Below are positions 1 to 8,244 of a stretch of DNA of 64,000 bases, piece by piece. Made by a program: the position numbers and the translations under genes. Positions within the stretch are counted from its first letter, which is position 1, and the number at the start of each line of letters is the position of its first letter. Under the pieces are notes generated by a model, which searched no databases, was not told where the DNA came from, and worked only from the letters and a program-made list of their open reading frames with translations. Source of the DNA: Deltaproteobacteria bacterium (lineage in GTDB: Bacteria; Myxococcota_A; Polyangia; Polyangiales; Houyiibacteriaceae); contig JAEPMI010000007.1 of NCBI GenBank assembly GCA_017644045.1, forward strand, positions 248,001 to 312,000, read 5' to 3'.

Positions 1-1
1 C

Positions 2-844
2 ACGCCGCGGGTCGTCCAGCGTGCCGACTTCCTCCGCGGCGTGCCGATCGAGAACGCGCCCTACCTCCACGGCTATGTCGCGACCCGCGCCAAGCCCACG
101 CCGGCGCAGGTGATCCTGCAGAGCGACCTCGCCGAGCCCATTCTCGCGCGCTGGCGCGTCGGCCTCGGCTGGTCGATGGCCTGGACGAGCGACGTGAAGA
201 ACCGCTGGAACGTCGAGTGGCTGCGCTGGCCCGCGTACAGCCGCTTCTGGGCGCAGCTCGTCCGCGAGCACATGCGCCAGCGCCGCCGTCAGCGCCTGGA
301 CATGACCGCCGAGAAGATCGGCGACGAGGTGCGCGTGGTGGTCGACGCCATCGGCGGCGACGACGCCTTCATGAACGACCTGCAGTCCTCCCTGCGAGTC
401 GAGGGACCGATGGGCGCTCGCCGTGCCAGCGAAGACGAGGACGACCCACAGCTGCGTCGGACCATCGAGCACGAGCTCCGGCAGACCGCGCCGGGCCGCT
501 ACGAGACCCGCTTCCCGCTCGACGCCTACGGCTCGTTCGTGCTGAGCGCGACTCACCGACGCGACGGCCGGCCCGTCGCCGAGTCGACCGCGCAGCTCGC
601 CAACCCCTACCCCGCCGAGTACCAGACTCTCGAGCCCGACGTGGAGCTGCTCCAGCGCGCGGCCGAGACCACCGGCGGCGAAGAGGACCCCGAGCCCGCC
701 GCGCTCTTCGATCCCGGCGACGAGACCATTCGCGCCCACGAGGATCTCTGGAGCTGGCTCCTCTACCTCGCGCTCGGCCTCTTCCTGCTCGACCTGCTCC
801 TGCGCCGCGTCCGCATCTTCGACCGCGGCTTCGAACGCAGCTGA
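2..844 (+). CDS. VWA/glutamine-amidotransferase-type membrane protein, C-terminal part (5' partial)
   Basis: The reading frame is open from the first bases of the window, so the true start lies upstream. The visible 280 residues begin with a stretch (YLHGYVATRAKP, then RWRVGLGWSMAWTSD, then NRWNVEWLRWP) that I know from the C-terminal half of large bacterial membrane proteins carrying a von Willebrand A domain plus a glutamine-amidotransferase-like fold, related to the BatA type. A single hydrophobic helix (LWSWLLYLALGLFLLDLLL) followed by basic residues ends the protein, so most of this part should lie outside the cytoplasm with a short cytoplasmic tail. Its substrate and role are unknown. 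It converges on the next gene with 69 bases between them and no clear terminator hairpin. Confidence 0.75.
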   Translation, partial: TPRVVQRADFLRGVPIENAPYLHGYVATRAKPTPAQVILQSDLAEPILARWRVGLGWSMAWTSDVKNRWNVEWLRWPAYSRFWAQLVREHMRQRRRQRLDMTAEKIGDEVRVVVDAIGGDDAFMNDLQSSLRVEGPMGARRASEDEDDPQLRRTIEHELRQTAPGRYETRFPLDAYGSFVLSATHRRDGRPVAESTAQLANPYPAEYQTLEPDVELLQRAAETTGGEEDPEPAALFDPGDETIRAHEDLWSWLLYLALGLFLLDLLLRRVRIFDRGFERS

Positions 845-913
845 TCGAGGCCACGCGATGTCCGCATGACGCTCTCCGAGTGCGGCGCGGTTCTCGTGTT
901 CGATCCCCGCCGA

Positions 914-2722
914 TCAGCGCGCGGCGAGATCTCGCTGGAGCTGCCTTGCCTTGGCGTCGCCCGGCGCCAGCTCGAGGACCTTCGTCAGCGCCGGGCGCGC
1001 GCTCGCGGTCATCCCGGCCGCGATGAAGATCTCGGCGAGGAGCAGATGCGCGTCCTTCTCATGGGGCGTGAGCTCGGCCGCACGTTTGGCGTAGAGGGCG
1101 GCTTCCTTCAGGTCGCCGCGCGACTCGAGCAGAGCTCGCGCCGCACCGCGGGCCGCCGCGGAATCCCTCGGCCGCACCTCGCACACCTTCATCCAACAGA
1201 GCGCGGCCTCTTCCCAGTTCTCGGTCTCCTCGGCGTACTTGGCGCGTGCCTCGTACTTCGGCGCCTTGTCCCCGAGCGCGCGCGCCCGCAGGGCGTCGGC
1301 TCGCTCCGCGAGGGCCTCGTCGTCGGGTCGCCAAGCCGCCGCGATGCGGAGGGCCTCGGCCGCACCGGTGAGGTTCCCAGCGCGCTCGGCCTGGATCGCG
1401 TCCGCGATGAGCCGCTCCGCTCGGTCCTCCTTCGGGTAGCCCTTCGACACCTGCCTCAACGTACGAGTGAGTGCCTCCATCGCACCACCAGCCTCGGGCT
1501 TCGGCGACGGTCGCGGCGGCGGACGACGGGGTGGTTTCACCCGCTTCGCCATCAGCTCGCGAGCGATACGCTTGCGCGAAGCGGTGTCGGCGCGCGGCCG
1601 GCGGGGCCTCGGGCTAGACGTGGGCTCTGGAGCGGGTGGCGCGAGCGAGGGCGTCGGTGCCGCATCGAGCGGTTTCGTCTCCCGCACAGCGTCGAGATAG
1701 GCATCGTAGGCCCGGCGCTTCTTCTTCTTCCCGAGCACTTCGTAGGCCTCGGTGAGCTCGCGAAAGACCTTGTCCATCTTCCGGCCGTAGTCTTGGAGCT
1801 CCACCCCATAGAGCGTGTCGGTGTGAAATAGCTTGGCGAGCTCGAAGTAGGCGGCGCGAATGGCCTTCTTGTCGGCGTCGTACGGCACGCCGAGGAGCTC
1901 GTAGTGGTCGGCCTCGCCGAGCAGCGCATGGGCGTCATCGATGATCCGTTTGCGCTCGGGGGTGAGCATCTTCGCGCCCGCCTCCTCGGGCGCTGGCATC
2001 GGTGGCGGTGGCGCTGCCCGACGGATCGTCGTCGTCCGCACGGGCTCGGGCGACGCCTCGGCTACCGTGGGTTCGTCCTCTGGCGGAGGCGGCGGGACCA
2101 TGCTCGGGTGCGGCGCGCGCCAGGAGACCGCACCGAGCTCGGCCAGTCGCCGCAGCATCGCGCGGGTCTCCTTGGGCTCGGACCCGAGGGAGAGGCTGAT
2201 CTCGTCGACGTCCATCTCGCCATCGATCATGGAAAGCAGATACGCCTCGGCCGGCTGGATTGGCAGGCCCATCACATCGATGCCTGACAGGCGGCGCGGC
2301 CGGACGCTCGCGCCCGACGACGGCGGCGGGGGCGCCATCGACGGTGCCCGCGCGAGCCAGTAGACGCGGATGGCGTGAACGATGCCGAAGTACTCGAAGT
2401 CGTCCTGCGGTTTCGCGAAGACGTGGTCGGCTTCTTCCGGCTCGGTGTCGGAGAACGCGATGATCGGCAGCCGTTTCGATCCCTCGAGCATGCGGAGCTC
2501 TTCGAGGATCGCGTCGTCGATGCCCGGCATCTCGAGGTTGAGGACCGCGATGTCCATCGACTCGTCCTCGGCCGCGAAGAGCACCTCGTTCGGCTCCGCC
2601 ACCCAGCGGACCTCCGCCGGGAGGTTCGCCTTCTCGAGTGCGCGCTCGAGCCGGTCCACGTCGCTCTGGTGAGCGTCGAGCACCAGGACTCGAATGGGTC
2701 TGGCGAAGGGGGAGGAGTCCAA
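914..2722 (-). CDS. Pseudo-receiver / J-domain / TPR signalling protein
   Basis: About 602 residues. Residues 8-115 look like a response-regulator receiver (VLVLDAH start, IIAFSD, VFAKP), but the phosphorylation site reads VLNLEMPG, with Asn about residue 62 in place of Asp. Residues 145-200 resemble the small helical DUF4388-like segment of myxobacterial regulators. Residues 270-335 form a DnaJ domain (DHYELLGVPYDADKKAI to LTEAYEVLG) whose signature is HTD rather than HPD. Residues 440-602 are TPR repeats. Pro-rich linkers join the parts. The frame stays open far upstream, but there it is antisense to the AlkD-like gene, so I chose the TTG at 2722; no strong ribosome site supports it. Probably a cytoplasmic scaffold rather than a phosphorylated regulator or an active Hsp70 co-chaperone. 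Confidence 0.8.
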   Translation of the reverse strand: MDSSPFARPIRVLVLDAHQSDVDRLERALEKANLPAEVRWVAEPNEVLFAAEDESMDIAVLNLEMPGIDDAILEELRMLEGSKRLPIIAFSDTEPEEADHVFAKPQDDFEYFGIVHAIRVYWLARAPSMAPPPPSSGASVRPRRLSGIDVMGLPIQPAEAYLLSMIDGEMDVDEISLSLGSEPKETRAMLRRLAELGAVSWRAPHPSMVPPPPPEDEPTVAEASPEPVRTTTIRRAAPPPPMPAPEEAGAKMLTPERKRIIDDAHALLGEADHYELLGVPYDADKKAIRAAYFELAKLFHTDTLYGVELQDYGRKMDKVFRELTEAYEVLGKKKKRRAYDAYLDAVRETKPLDAAPTPSLAPPAPEPTSSPRPRRPRADTASRKRIARELMAKRVKPPRRPPPRPSPKPEAGGAMEALTRTLRQVSKGYPKEDRAERLIADAIQAERAGNLTGAAEALRIAAAWRPDDEALAERADALRARALGDKAPKYEARAKYAEETENWEEAALCWMKVCEVRPRDSAAARGAARALLESRGDLKEAALYAKRAAELTPHEKDAHLLLAEIFIAAGMTASARPALTKVLELAPGDAKARQLQRDLAAR

Positions 2723-2803
2723 CGCCAGGGAGTATGACGGATCTCGACGCGCCACTGGAGACTCGTCGAGCGATTCGGGCGCGCCTGCGGCATCCTTCGG
2801 GCC

Positions 2804-3514
2804 ATGTCGCTCGACACCGCTGGGCTCCAGACCTTCGTGAGCGAGGGTTTGGCAGCGCTCGCCAACCCCGCCGACGCGGGCCCGATGCAGGCCTACCTGA
2901 AGACCGAGATGCCCTTCTTCGGCGTGAAGAAGCCCGGGCGGCAGCCCATTCGTCGCGAGGCGAAGAAGCGCTTCGTCCCGAGCTCGCACGACGAGTGGGT
3001 GGCGGGCATCCGTGCGCTCTGGGCGTTGCCCCACCGAGAGGAGAAGTACCACGCGCTCGAGTGGGGCAAGGACCATCGGCGCCGGCACCTGTCGATGGCG
3101 AGCCTGCCGATGATCGAGGCGCTGATCCGCGAGGGCGCCTGGTGGGACCTGGTGGACACCACCGTGAGCTACTTCCTCTCGCCGTTGGCCAAGGCCGAAC
3201 CCGAGTCCATGCGACCGGTGCTCGAAGCGTGGATCGACGACGAGGACCTCTGGATTCGGCGCTCGGCGATCATCGCGCACAACGGCCACAAGGGCGCGAC
3301 CGACGCGGCGCGGCTCTTCGACTTCTGCCGGCGCCGGGCCCACGAGAAGGAGTTCTTCATCCGAAAGGCCATCGGCTGGGCGCTTCGTGACTACTCGAAG
3401 ACCAACCCCGACGCGGTGCTCGCGTTCCTCCACGCCGAGAGCGAGCGTCTCTCGGGCCTCAGCTTTCGAGAAGGCGCCAAGCAGCTTCGCCGGGACGGGC
3501 GCCTCAACCCTTGA
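2804..3514 (+). CDS. DNA alkylation repair protein, AlkD-like HEAT-repeat glycosylase
   Basis: A 236-residue all-helical protein of the DNA_alkylation (AlkC/AlkD) family, which excises N3- and N7-alkylated purines using HEAT-like repeats. The conserved features are visible: an aromatic/acidic motif EGAWWDLVDTT near residues 110-120 that corresponds to the catalytic Trp/Asp region of AlkD, DLWIRRSAI, which carries the DNA-contacting Arg, and FFIRKAIGWALRDYSKTNP, which carries the second conserved Trp. The length matches the family. It diverges from the receiver/J-domain gene with about 80 bases between starts, and its 3' end overlaps the convergent crotonase gene by 11 bases. Assignment to the family is firm; lesion specificity is not visible. 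Confidence 0.9.
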   Translation: MSLDTAGLQTFVSEGLAALANPADAGPMQAYLKTEMPFFGVKKPGRQPIRREAKKRFVPSSHDEWVAGIRALWALPHREEKYHALEWGKDHRRRHLSMASLPMIEALIREGAWWDLVDTTVSYFLSPLAKAEPESMRPVLEAWIDDEDLWIRRSAIIAHNGHKGATDAARLFDFCRRRAHEKEFFIRKAIGWALRDYSKTNPDAVLAFLHAESERLSGLSFREGAKQLRRDGRLNP

Positions 3515-4409
3515 AGGTCGAGGGGCCGATGTCACCGAAGGGCTCGTCGCGCGAGCGGACGGCCGACTTGAAGCCATCCTTCATCGACTGCTCCTGGAAG
3601 GCGTAGCCCTCCGGCGTGTGACGGGCGATGCCGTCGAAAGTCACGCCCAGGAGCTGGGTCGCTGCGAGCCCCTGCGACCAGAGCGCCTGGTTGATGAGCT
3701 GCTTGTGGAGCACGAGCTGGCTCACCGGGACCTGCGCGATGCGACCGAGCAGGACCTCGAAGCGCTCGTCGAGCGTCGCCCGCGGCGCAGCCTCGATCGC
3801 GAGCCCCCACTCGACGGCCTCGGTGCCGCTCAGGCAGTCACCGGTGAAGAGCAGGCGCTTGGCGCGCTGCGGTCCGAGGCGGTGCGCCCAGAGCATGGTC
3901 GTCGGTACGCCCCAGACCCGCGCGGGCGGGTAGCCGATCTTCGCCTGGTCCTCGATGATCAGCAGGTCCGAGCAGAGCGCCATGTCGGTGCCACCAGCGA
4001 CGCAGAAGCCGTGCACCTTGCAGACCACGGGCTTGTCGGCGCGGAAGAGGCTCATGAAGCCGTCCACGTTCCGCCGCATCATCGCGTAGTCGACCGTCGG
4101 CTCCCACGTCCCCTTCGGGTCGTGGTTCTTGGCCACCGTCAGCGGGTCCGTCGGTGCGCCCGGTGGCGTCGGGTCCTCGTCGTCCCACTTGCCTTCGGCG
4201 CTCGCGACCAGGTCGTAGCCACCGCAGAAGCCCTTGCCGTTGCCGCTGAGCGCGATGACGTGCACCTCCGGATCGAGGTCCGCGCGCTCGACGCAGTGGG
4301 CCAGCTCGCGGGGCATCCGCAAGGTGATGCCGTTGCCGCGCTCCGGCCGGTTCAGGGTGATCCGCGCGACCCGACCGTCGCGCTCGTAGGTCATCGTTCG
4401 GAGGTCCAT
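3504..4409 (-). CDS. Crotonase-superfamily protein (enoyl-CoA hydratase-like)
   Basis: A 301-residue crotonase-fold protein that should bind an acyl-CoA. The start (VARITLNRPERGNGI), the first oxyanion-hole loop (GKGFCGGYDL) and the second (HGFCVAGGTDMAL) are typical. The two catalytic glutamates of true enoyl-CoA hydratases are not conserved: the first aligns with Asp in AGGTDMAL, and the second motif reads YPPARVWGVP without Glu. The reaction is therefore probably not standard crotonyl-CoA hydration, and a different crotonase chemistry is likely. An insert of about 45 residues after the first loop is longer than usual. The ATG at 4409 is the only good start. Confidence 0.85.
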   Translation of the reverse strand: MDLRTMTYERDGRVARITLNRPERGNGITLRMPRELAHCVERADLDPEVHVIALSGNGKGFCGGYDLVASAEGKWDDEDPTPPGAPTDPLTVAKNHDPKGTWEPTVDYAMMRRNVDGFMSLFRADKPVVCKVHGFCVAGGTDMALCSDLLIIEDQAKIGYPPARVWGVPTTMLWAHRLGPQRAKRLLFTGDCLSGTEAVEWGLAIEAAPRATLDERFEVLLGRIAQVPVSQLVLHKQLINQALWSQGLAATQLLGVTFDGIARHTPEGYAFQEQSMKDGFKSAVRSRDEPFGDIGPSTFKG

Positions 4410-4450
4410 CGGCGGACGCTAACCCGGCGACGCCCATCGCCGAAAGCGCC

Positions 4451-6289
4451 CTACTCCGCGGCTTCGCTCTCGCCGGGCTCGACGTCGTTCGCGGGCTGCG
4501 GGAGCCGCAGGATGAACTCGGTGTGGCCGGGCTCGGAGCTCACGCTGACCGACCCGCCGTGGTCTTCGACCACCTGCCGCACGATGGCCAAGCCGAGACC
4601 GGTGCCTTCCGCCTTGCCGTGGGTGGCGAAGGAGTCGAAGAGGCGCTCGCGAATCGCCTCGGGCACGCCGGGGCCGTCGTCGATGAAGCGAATGACGAGC
4701 TGGTCGTCCTCGCGGCCGACGCGGATGGTCAGCGTGCCGCGCTTGTCGGCGTCGGCGCAGGCCTCGGCCGCGTTCCGCGCCAGGTTGTGCGCGGCCCGCT
4801 GGATCTTGCCTTCGTCGAAGTGGGCGACGCCGCGGTCTCCGAGCTCCAGGTGGACGTCGATCTTCTCGCCGAGGCTGTGGCGGAGGTTCTCCACCAGCTC
4901 GTCGAAGAACTTGTAGAGGTAGACCTTTCGCACCAGCAGCTTCCGGTCGCCACGGGCGAACGCGAGGGTCTCCTTGGTCATCGCGTTGAGCGTGGCCACC
5001 TGCCGGAGGATCGTCTCCGCCATCGCCTGCCGCTCCTCGGCGTCCGCTTCCTTCTGCAGGAGCCGGGTGTAGCCGCTGATGATCGTCATCGGCGTCCGGA
5101 GATCGTGCAGGAGCGAGCTGAGCACCTGCCCGAGCGCGGAGAGCCGCTCCTCCTGCTCGCGGCGTTCACGGGTCCGCGCCTGCTCGATGGCGGTCGAGAT
5201 GTGGCCGGCGATCACGGTCGCGAGCTTGAGGTCGACGTCGTTGAAGGCCTCGCCCCCGCCGGCCTTGTTGAGCAGCTCGAGCGCGCCCATCCCGAGGCGG
5301 TCGCCGTCGGTCCAGCGCAGCGGCACACAGAGCACGTTGCTCGGGTGGTAACCGACCTCGTCGGAGACCTCGCGGTTGTGGCGCTCGTCGGCATCGGCGT
5401 CGTTCACCACCTGCGGCTTGTTGTGCTTGGCGACCCAGCCGCAGATACCGTGACCGGCCTCGATGTGGAGGGTCTTCACCTGCTCGGCCTCGCCACCGAC
5501 CGCGGCGCGGAAGTGCAGGTTGCCCGTGATCTCGTCCGCGATGAGGATCGACGCCGCCTCGGCGTCCACCGCGCGCATCGCCCGTGCGAGCACACCTTGG
5601 AGCAGCTCGTCGAGCTCCATCGCGGTCGCGGAGACCTGAGCGATTTCGAAGAGGACGTCGAGCTCCTGGATCTTTCGGCGCAGCTGCTTCTGCGCCTCGA
5701 GGAGCTCGATGTTCTTCCCCACGATGGAGAGGAAGAGCTTGGAGTTCTCGATGCCGACCGCCGCCTGCGCGGCGAGGGCGCTGAGCAGGGCCTCGTCCTT
5801 CGCGCTGAAGTAGGTCGGCTCGGACCCGTCGGTCTTCTTGTTGAGCACCTGCACTACGCCGAGGGTGCGGCCGTGCTGGTTCTTCATCGGCACGCACAGC
5901 GTGCTGCGGGTCCGGTAGCCGGTGCGGCGATCCCACTCGGCGTCGAAGCGGACGTCCTGGTAGGCGTCCTTCACGTTCAGGCTCTTGCCGGTCTTGGCGA
6001 CGGTGCCCGCGAGGCCGGAGCCCACCGGGAGCCGGATCTCCTGCATCGTCTCGCCCTGGGCGACCTTCGACCACAGCTCGCCGGAGTCGTCGTCGAGAAG
6101 GTAGAGCGTGGTGCGGTCGGCCTCCATCACCTCGCTGATGCGCTCGACGACCAGCGAGAGCAGCTCGTTGAGGTCGAGGGTGGAGCCGAGGAGCCCACCG
6201 ATCTCCTGCAGCGCGCGGAGCTTCTTTCGCTCCCGCTCGACCTCCTGGCGCAGCGCCTCGAGGTCGTCGCTATCCGCGCCCGAAGTCAT
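4451..6289 (-). CDS. Double-GAF sensor histidine kinase
   Basis: A soluble kinase of about 612 residues. An N-terminal coiled coil is followed by GAF 1 (about 35-190), a second short coiled coil, GAF 2 (about 215-370), a HisKA dimerisation domain with H-box LLHDLRTPM (His about 394) and a HATPase_c domain with N-box HNLARNAAEA, G1 DDGPGVPE and G2 TGLGLAIV. No receiver domain is attached and no membrane segment is present, so it should sense small molecules or redox state in the cytoplasm and pass phosphate to an unlinked regulator. I chose the ATG at 6289. A TTG at 6325, directly against the stop codon of the upstream lipoprotein gene, would add 12 residues and is possible by translational coupling. 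Confidence 0.92.
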   Translation of the reverse strand: MTSGADSDDLEALRQEVERERKKLRALQEIGGLLGSTLDLNELLSLVVERISEVMEADRTTLYLLDDDSGELWSKVAQGETMQEIRLPVGSGLAGTVAKTGKSLNVKDAYQDVRFDAEWDRRTGYRTRSTLCVPMKNQHGRTLGVVQVLNKKTDGSEPTYFSAKDEALLSALAAQAAVGIENSKLFLSIVGKNIELLEAQKQLRRKIQELDVLFEIAQVSATAMELDELLQGVLARAMRAVDAEAASILIADEITGNLHFRAAVGGEAEQVKTLHIEAGHGICGWVAKHNKPQVVNDADADERHNREVSDEVGYHPSNVLCVPLRWTDGDRLGMGALELLNKAGGGEAFNDVDLKLATVIAGHISTAIEQARTRERREQEERLSALGQVLSSLLHDLRTPMTIISGYTRLLQKEADAEERQAMAETILRQVATLNAMTKETLAFARGDRKLLVRKVYLYKFFDELVENLRHSLGEKIDVHLELGDRGVAHFDEGKIQRAAHNLARNAAEACADADKRGTLTIRVGREDDQLVIRFIDDGPGVPEAIRERLFDSFATHGKAEGTGLGLAIVRQVVEDHGGSVSVSSEPGHTEFILRLPQPANDVEPGESEAAE

Positions 6290-6325
6290 CGGCGCGATTG
6301 TCGCCAATGCCGGGGCTTTTCTCAA

Positions 6326-7072
6326 TCACCGACAGGACCCCATGACGGGGGCGAGGCCTCGGGGGTCGCCGCATCCGAAGAGCTCGGCACCGTCGCACCG
6401 CTCGCCAGCCCTGCAGTCCTGATCGTAGTAGCAGTCGCCGGGGGACAGGGTGAACGCGCATCGACCAGCGCCGGACGGCGAGCAGGTCGAGCCCACGCAC
6501 TCGAAGGCGGTGGTCGTCAGCTCCATGCAGTCGTCGTCGTCGTAGCAGGGATAGCAGCCGTCGACGGTCGAGGGCGGGGGCATCAGCTCGCACCAGTCGT
6601 CTTCATCGGCTCCTGGACAGGGCCCGAGGAACGCCACGGTGACCCCATTCGCGGCCGCCATGCAGTCGTTGCGATAGTTCCGGTAGTCACACCCACAGAC
6701 CGGTGCCTCCGGCATTCCGACGCAGTCGGCCTCGGGCGGCCTCGGCGCGCACGTGCCCTCGGTCGCCAGACAGACCCGCAGCGTGGTCTCACAGTACTCG
6801 GTGTCTCGACAGCCGTCGGCGCAGGTCCGGGTCACGTTCATGTCCGCGGGCCGGCCAGCGTCCACGCCCAGGTCGGGCTCGCTCATCGCGAGGTCGCGTT
6901 CGGCCCCGAGGTCCTCGGGGAACACGAAGCCGTCCCCCACCCCTTCGTCCTTCGGCACGCCGAAGTCGCCGAGGGCCGAGTCCGGCCGCTCGTCCGGGGG
7001 CTCGAGGTCCAAGGTCAGGCCACAACCCATGAGCGCACCGAGCGCGAGGGTGGCCGCGAGCCGACAAGTCAT
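6326..7072 (-). CDS. Cys-rich lipoprotein with Kazal-like segment
   Basis: A 248-residue secreted lipoprotein: the signal peptide ends in lipobox LMGC (Cys 17), followed by an acidic, low-complexity spacer. The mature part has many Cys residues. Residues about 125-155 (PVCGCDYRNYRNDC, then GPC) resemble a Kazal-type serine-protease-inhibitor core, and the C-terminal half has YDQDC..GERCDG motifs common in Myxococcota surface proteins. It lies 19 bases after the LysM gene and immediately before the double-GAF kinase, all in one direction. Function unknown; a protease-inhibitor or matrix role is an inference from the Kazal-like spacing. Confidence 0.8.
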   Translation of the reverse strand: MTCRLAATLALGALMGCGLTLDLEPPDERPDSALGDFGVPKDEGVGDGFVFPEDLGAERDLAMSEPDLGVDAGRPADMNVTRTCADGCRDTEYCETTLRVCLATEGTCAPRPPEADCVGMPEAPVCGCDYRNYRNDCMAAANGVTVAFLGPCPGADEDDWCELMPPPSTVDGCYPCYDDDDCMELTTTAFECVGSTCSPSGAGRCAFTLSPGDCYYDQDCRAGERCDGAELFGCGDPRGLAPVMGSCR

Positions 7073-7091
7073 GCCGACAAGGTAACCGAGA

Positions 7092-8210
7092 TCAGAAGCC
7101 TTGGCGCATCTCGGCCCGATCGCCGATCACGATGGGCTGGGTGGCGCCGGTGATGAAGAGCGCCGAGGTGTTCTCGCGGACGTTCACCACGCGACCTTCG
7201 GCGACGACCTCCGGGAGGTACTGCTCCTCGTCGTCCGGCTCGGGCGCGTCCTCGACGGTCTCGCCGTGTCCGCCCGAACCCGCGAGCTCTGCGCGGCGCC
7301 ACTGGTCCCCCTGCCGAACCACGAAGAAGCGGTTGCCGACCTGCACGCCGTCGGCGGACCCCTTGTTCACGAACACGACCTGGGCGTTCGCGTTGAGCTC
7401 CCGCGGCTCGAGGGCGGCGACGACCTCGGCGACCACCTCCGTCGAGTTCTCGCGCGGCGGCACCATGTCGAAGCGACGGGGGATCGGGGCCAGGTGATAG
7501 CCGCGCTCGATCGGATCGAGCGCCTCGGTGATCGTCCCGCGACCCATCTCGCGCTCCGGGTCGTAGTCCTTGAGCCGGATGACCCCGAGGATGCGCACGA
7601 GCACGCCCTCCTCGTCGTTCTCCCGCTCCTCGTCGAGGTCGATCTCGCGGAAGACCGTGTAGTCGGTCCCGGGACGCACGTCGGCGTCCTCGCCGAAGCG
7701 GACGTACACGTCGTCGAAGGTCGACAGGAGCATGTTCTCTTCGGGCGATCCGATGATGACGCCCACGTCCTCGAGCGCGTCCTCTTCGAGGTAGCCCTGG
7801 TCGCGCAGGCGCACCGTGCCCGCGCCGGGTCGCGGCTGGCGCTCCACGACGGTCGGTCCGCTCGGAAGCGCGGCCTGAGCCTCGCCCTCCGGCCGCAGCC
7901 GGATGTGGTCCATCGGGTAGATCCAGTGCGGGTTGGTGATCTCCGGGTTGTACGACCACACCCTCGGCCAGTGGTACGGGTTGCCGTAGTAGCGGCCGGT
8001 GATGTCCCAGAGCGTGTCGCCGCGGCGCACGGTGTAGACGCCCGGCACGTTCCCGCCCGCGTTCGATCCGAGCACGAGCCCCTGACCGGACGAGCGTGCG
8101 TCCGAGAGCGAGGTCGCGCCCTGGGTGGGCACGTAGTCCTCGTCGTCCTGGGCGCTCCCGAGCGCGCCGCCGATCGACAGGAACACCGCGAGCCAGAGTG
8201 CCTTCCTCAT
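7092..8210 (-). CDS. Exported LysM-domain protein
   Basis: A 372-residue protein with a signal peptide (MRKALWLAVFLSIGGALGSA) and one LysM domain near residues 55-105 (YTVRRGDTLWDITGRYYGNP to IYPMDHIRLRP), a peptidoglycan-binding fold. The remaining 270 residues are acidic, probably beta-rich, and of no family I recognise. This LysM variant, with PYHWPRVWSYNPEITNPHWIYP, is common in myxobacterial envelope proteins. The ATG at 8210 has a strong ribosome site (GAGGGGAACG). It is 34 bases downstream of the YbgF-like gene, which suggests an envelope-maintenance operon. Confidence 0.88.
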   Translation of the reverse strand: MRKALWLAVFLSIGGALGSAQDDEDYVPTQGATSLSDARSSGQGLVLGSNAGGNVPGVYTVRRGDTLWDITGRYYGNPYHWPRVWSYNPEITNPHWIYPMDHIRLRPEGEAQAALPSGPTVVERQPRPGAGTVRLRDQGYLEEDALEDVGVIIGSPEENMLLSTFDDVYVRFGEDADVRPGTDYTVFREIDLDEERENDEEGVLVRILGVIRLKDYDPEREMGRGTITEALDPIERGYHLAPIPRRFDMVPPRENSTEVVAEVVAALEPRELNANAQVVFVNKGSADGVQVGNRFFVVRQGDQWRRAELAGSGGHGETVEDAPEPDDEEQYLPEVVAEGRVVNVRENTSALFITGATQPIVIGDRAEMRQGF

Positions 8211-8244
8211 CGTTCCCCTCGCATCATTCTCACGTGTCGGGAGC

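Noticed and set aside
2723-3577. Upstream extension of the receiver/J-domain gene
   Set aside because: The frame stays open but is antisense to the AlkD-like gene and has no homology-like features; the receiver begins at about 2700.
4523-7153. A plus-strand open frame of about 876 codons
   Set aside because: Antisense to the double-GAF kinase and the Kazal-like lipoprotein; no recognisable protein features.
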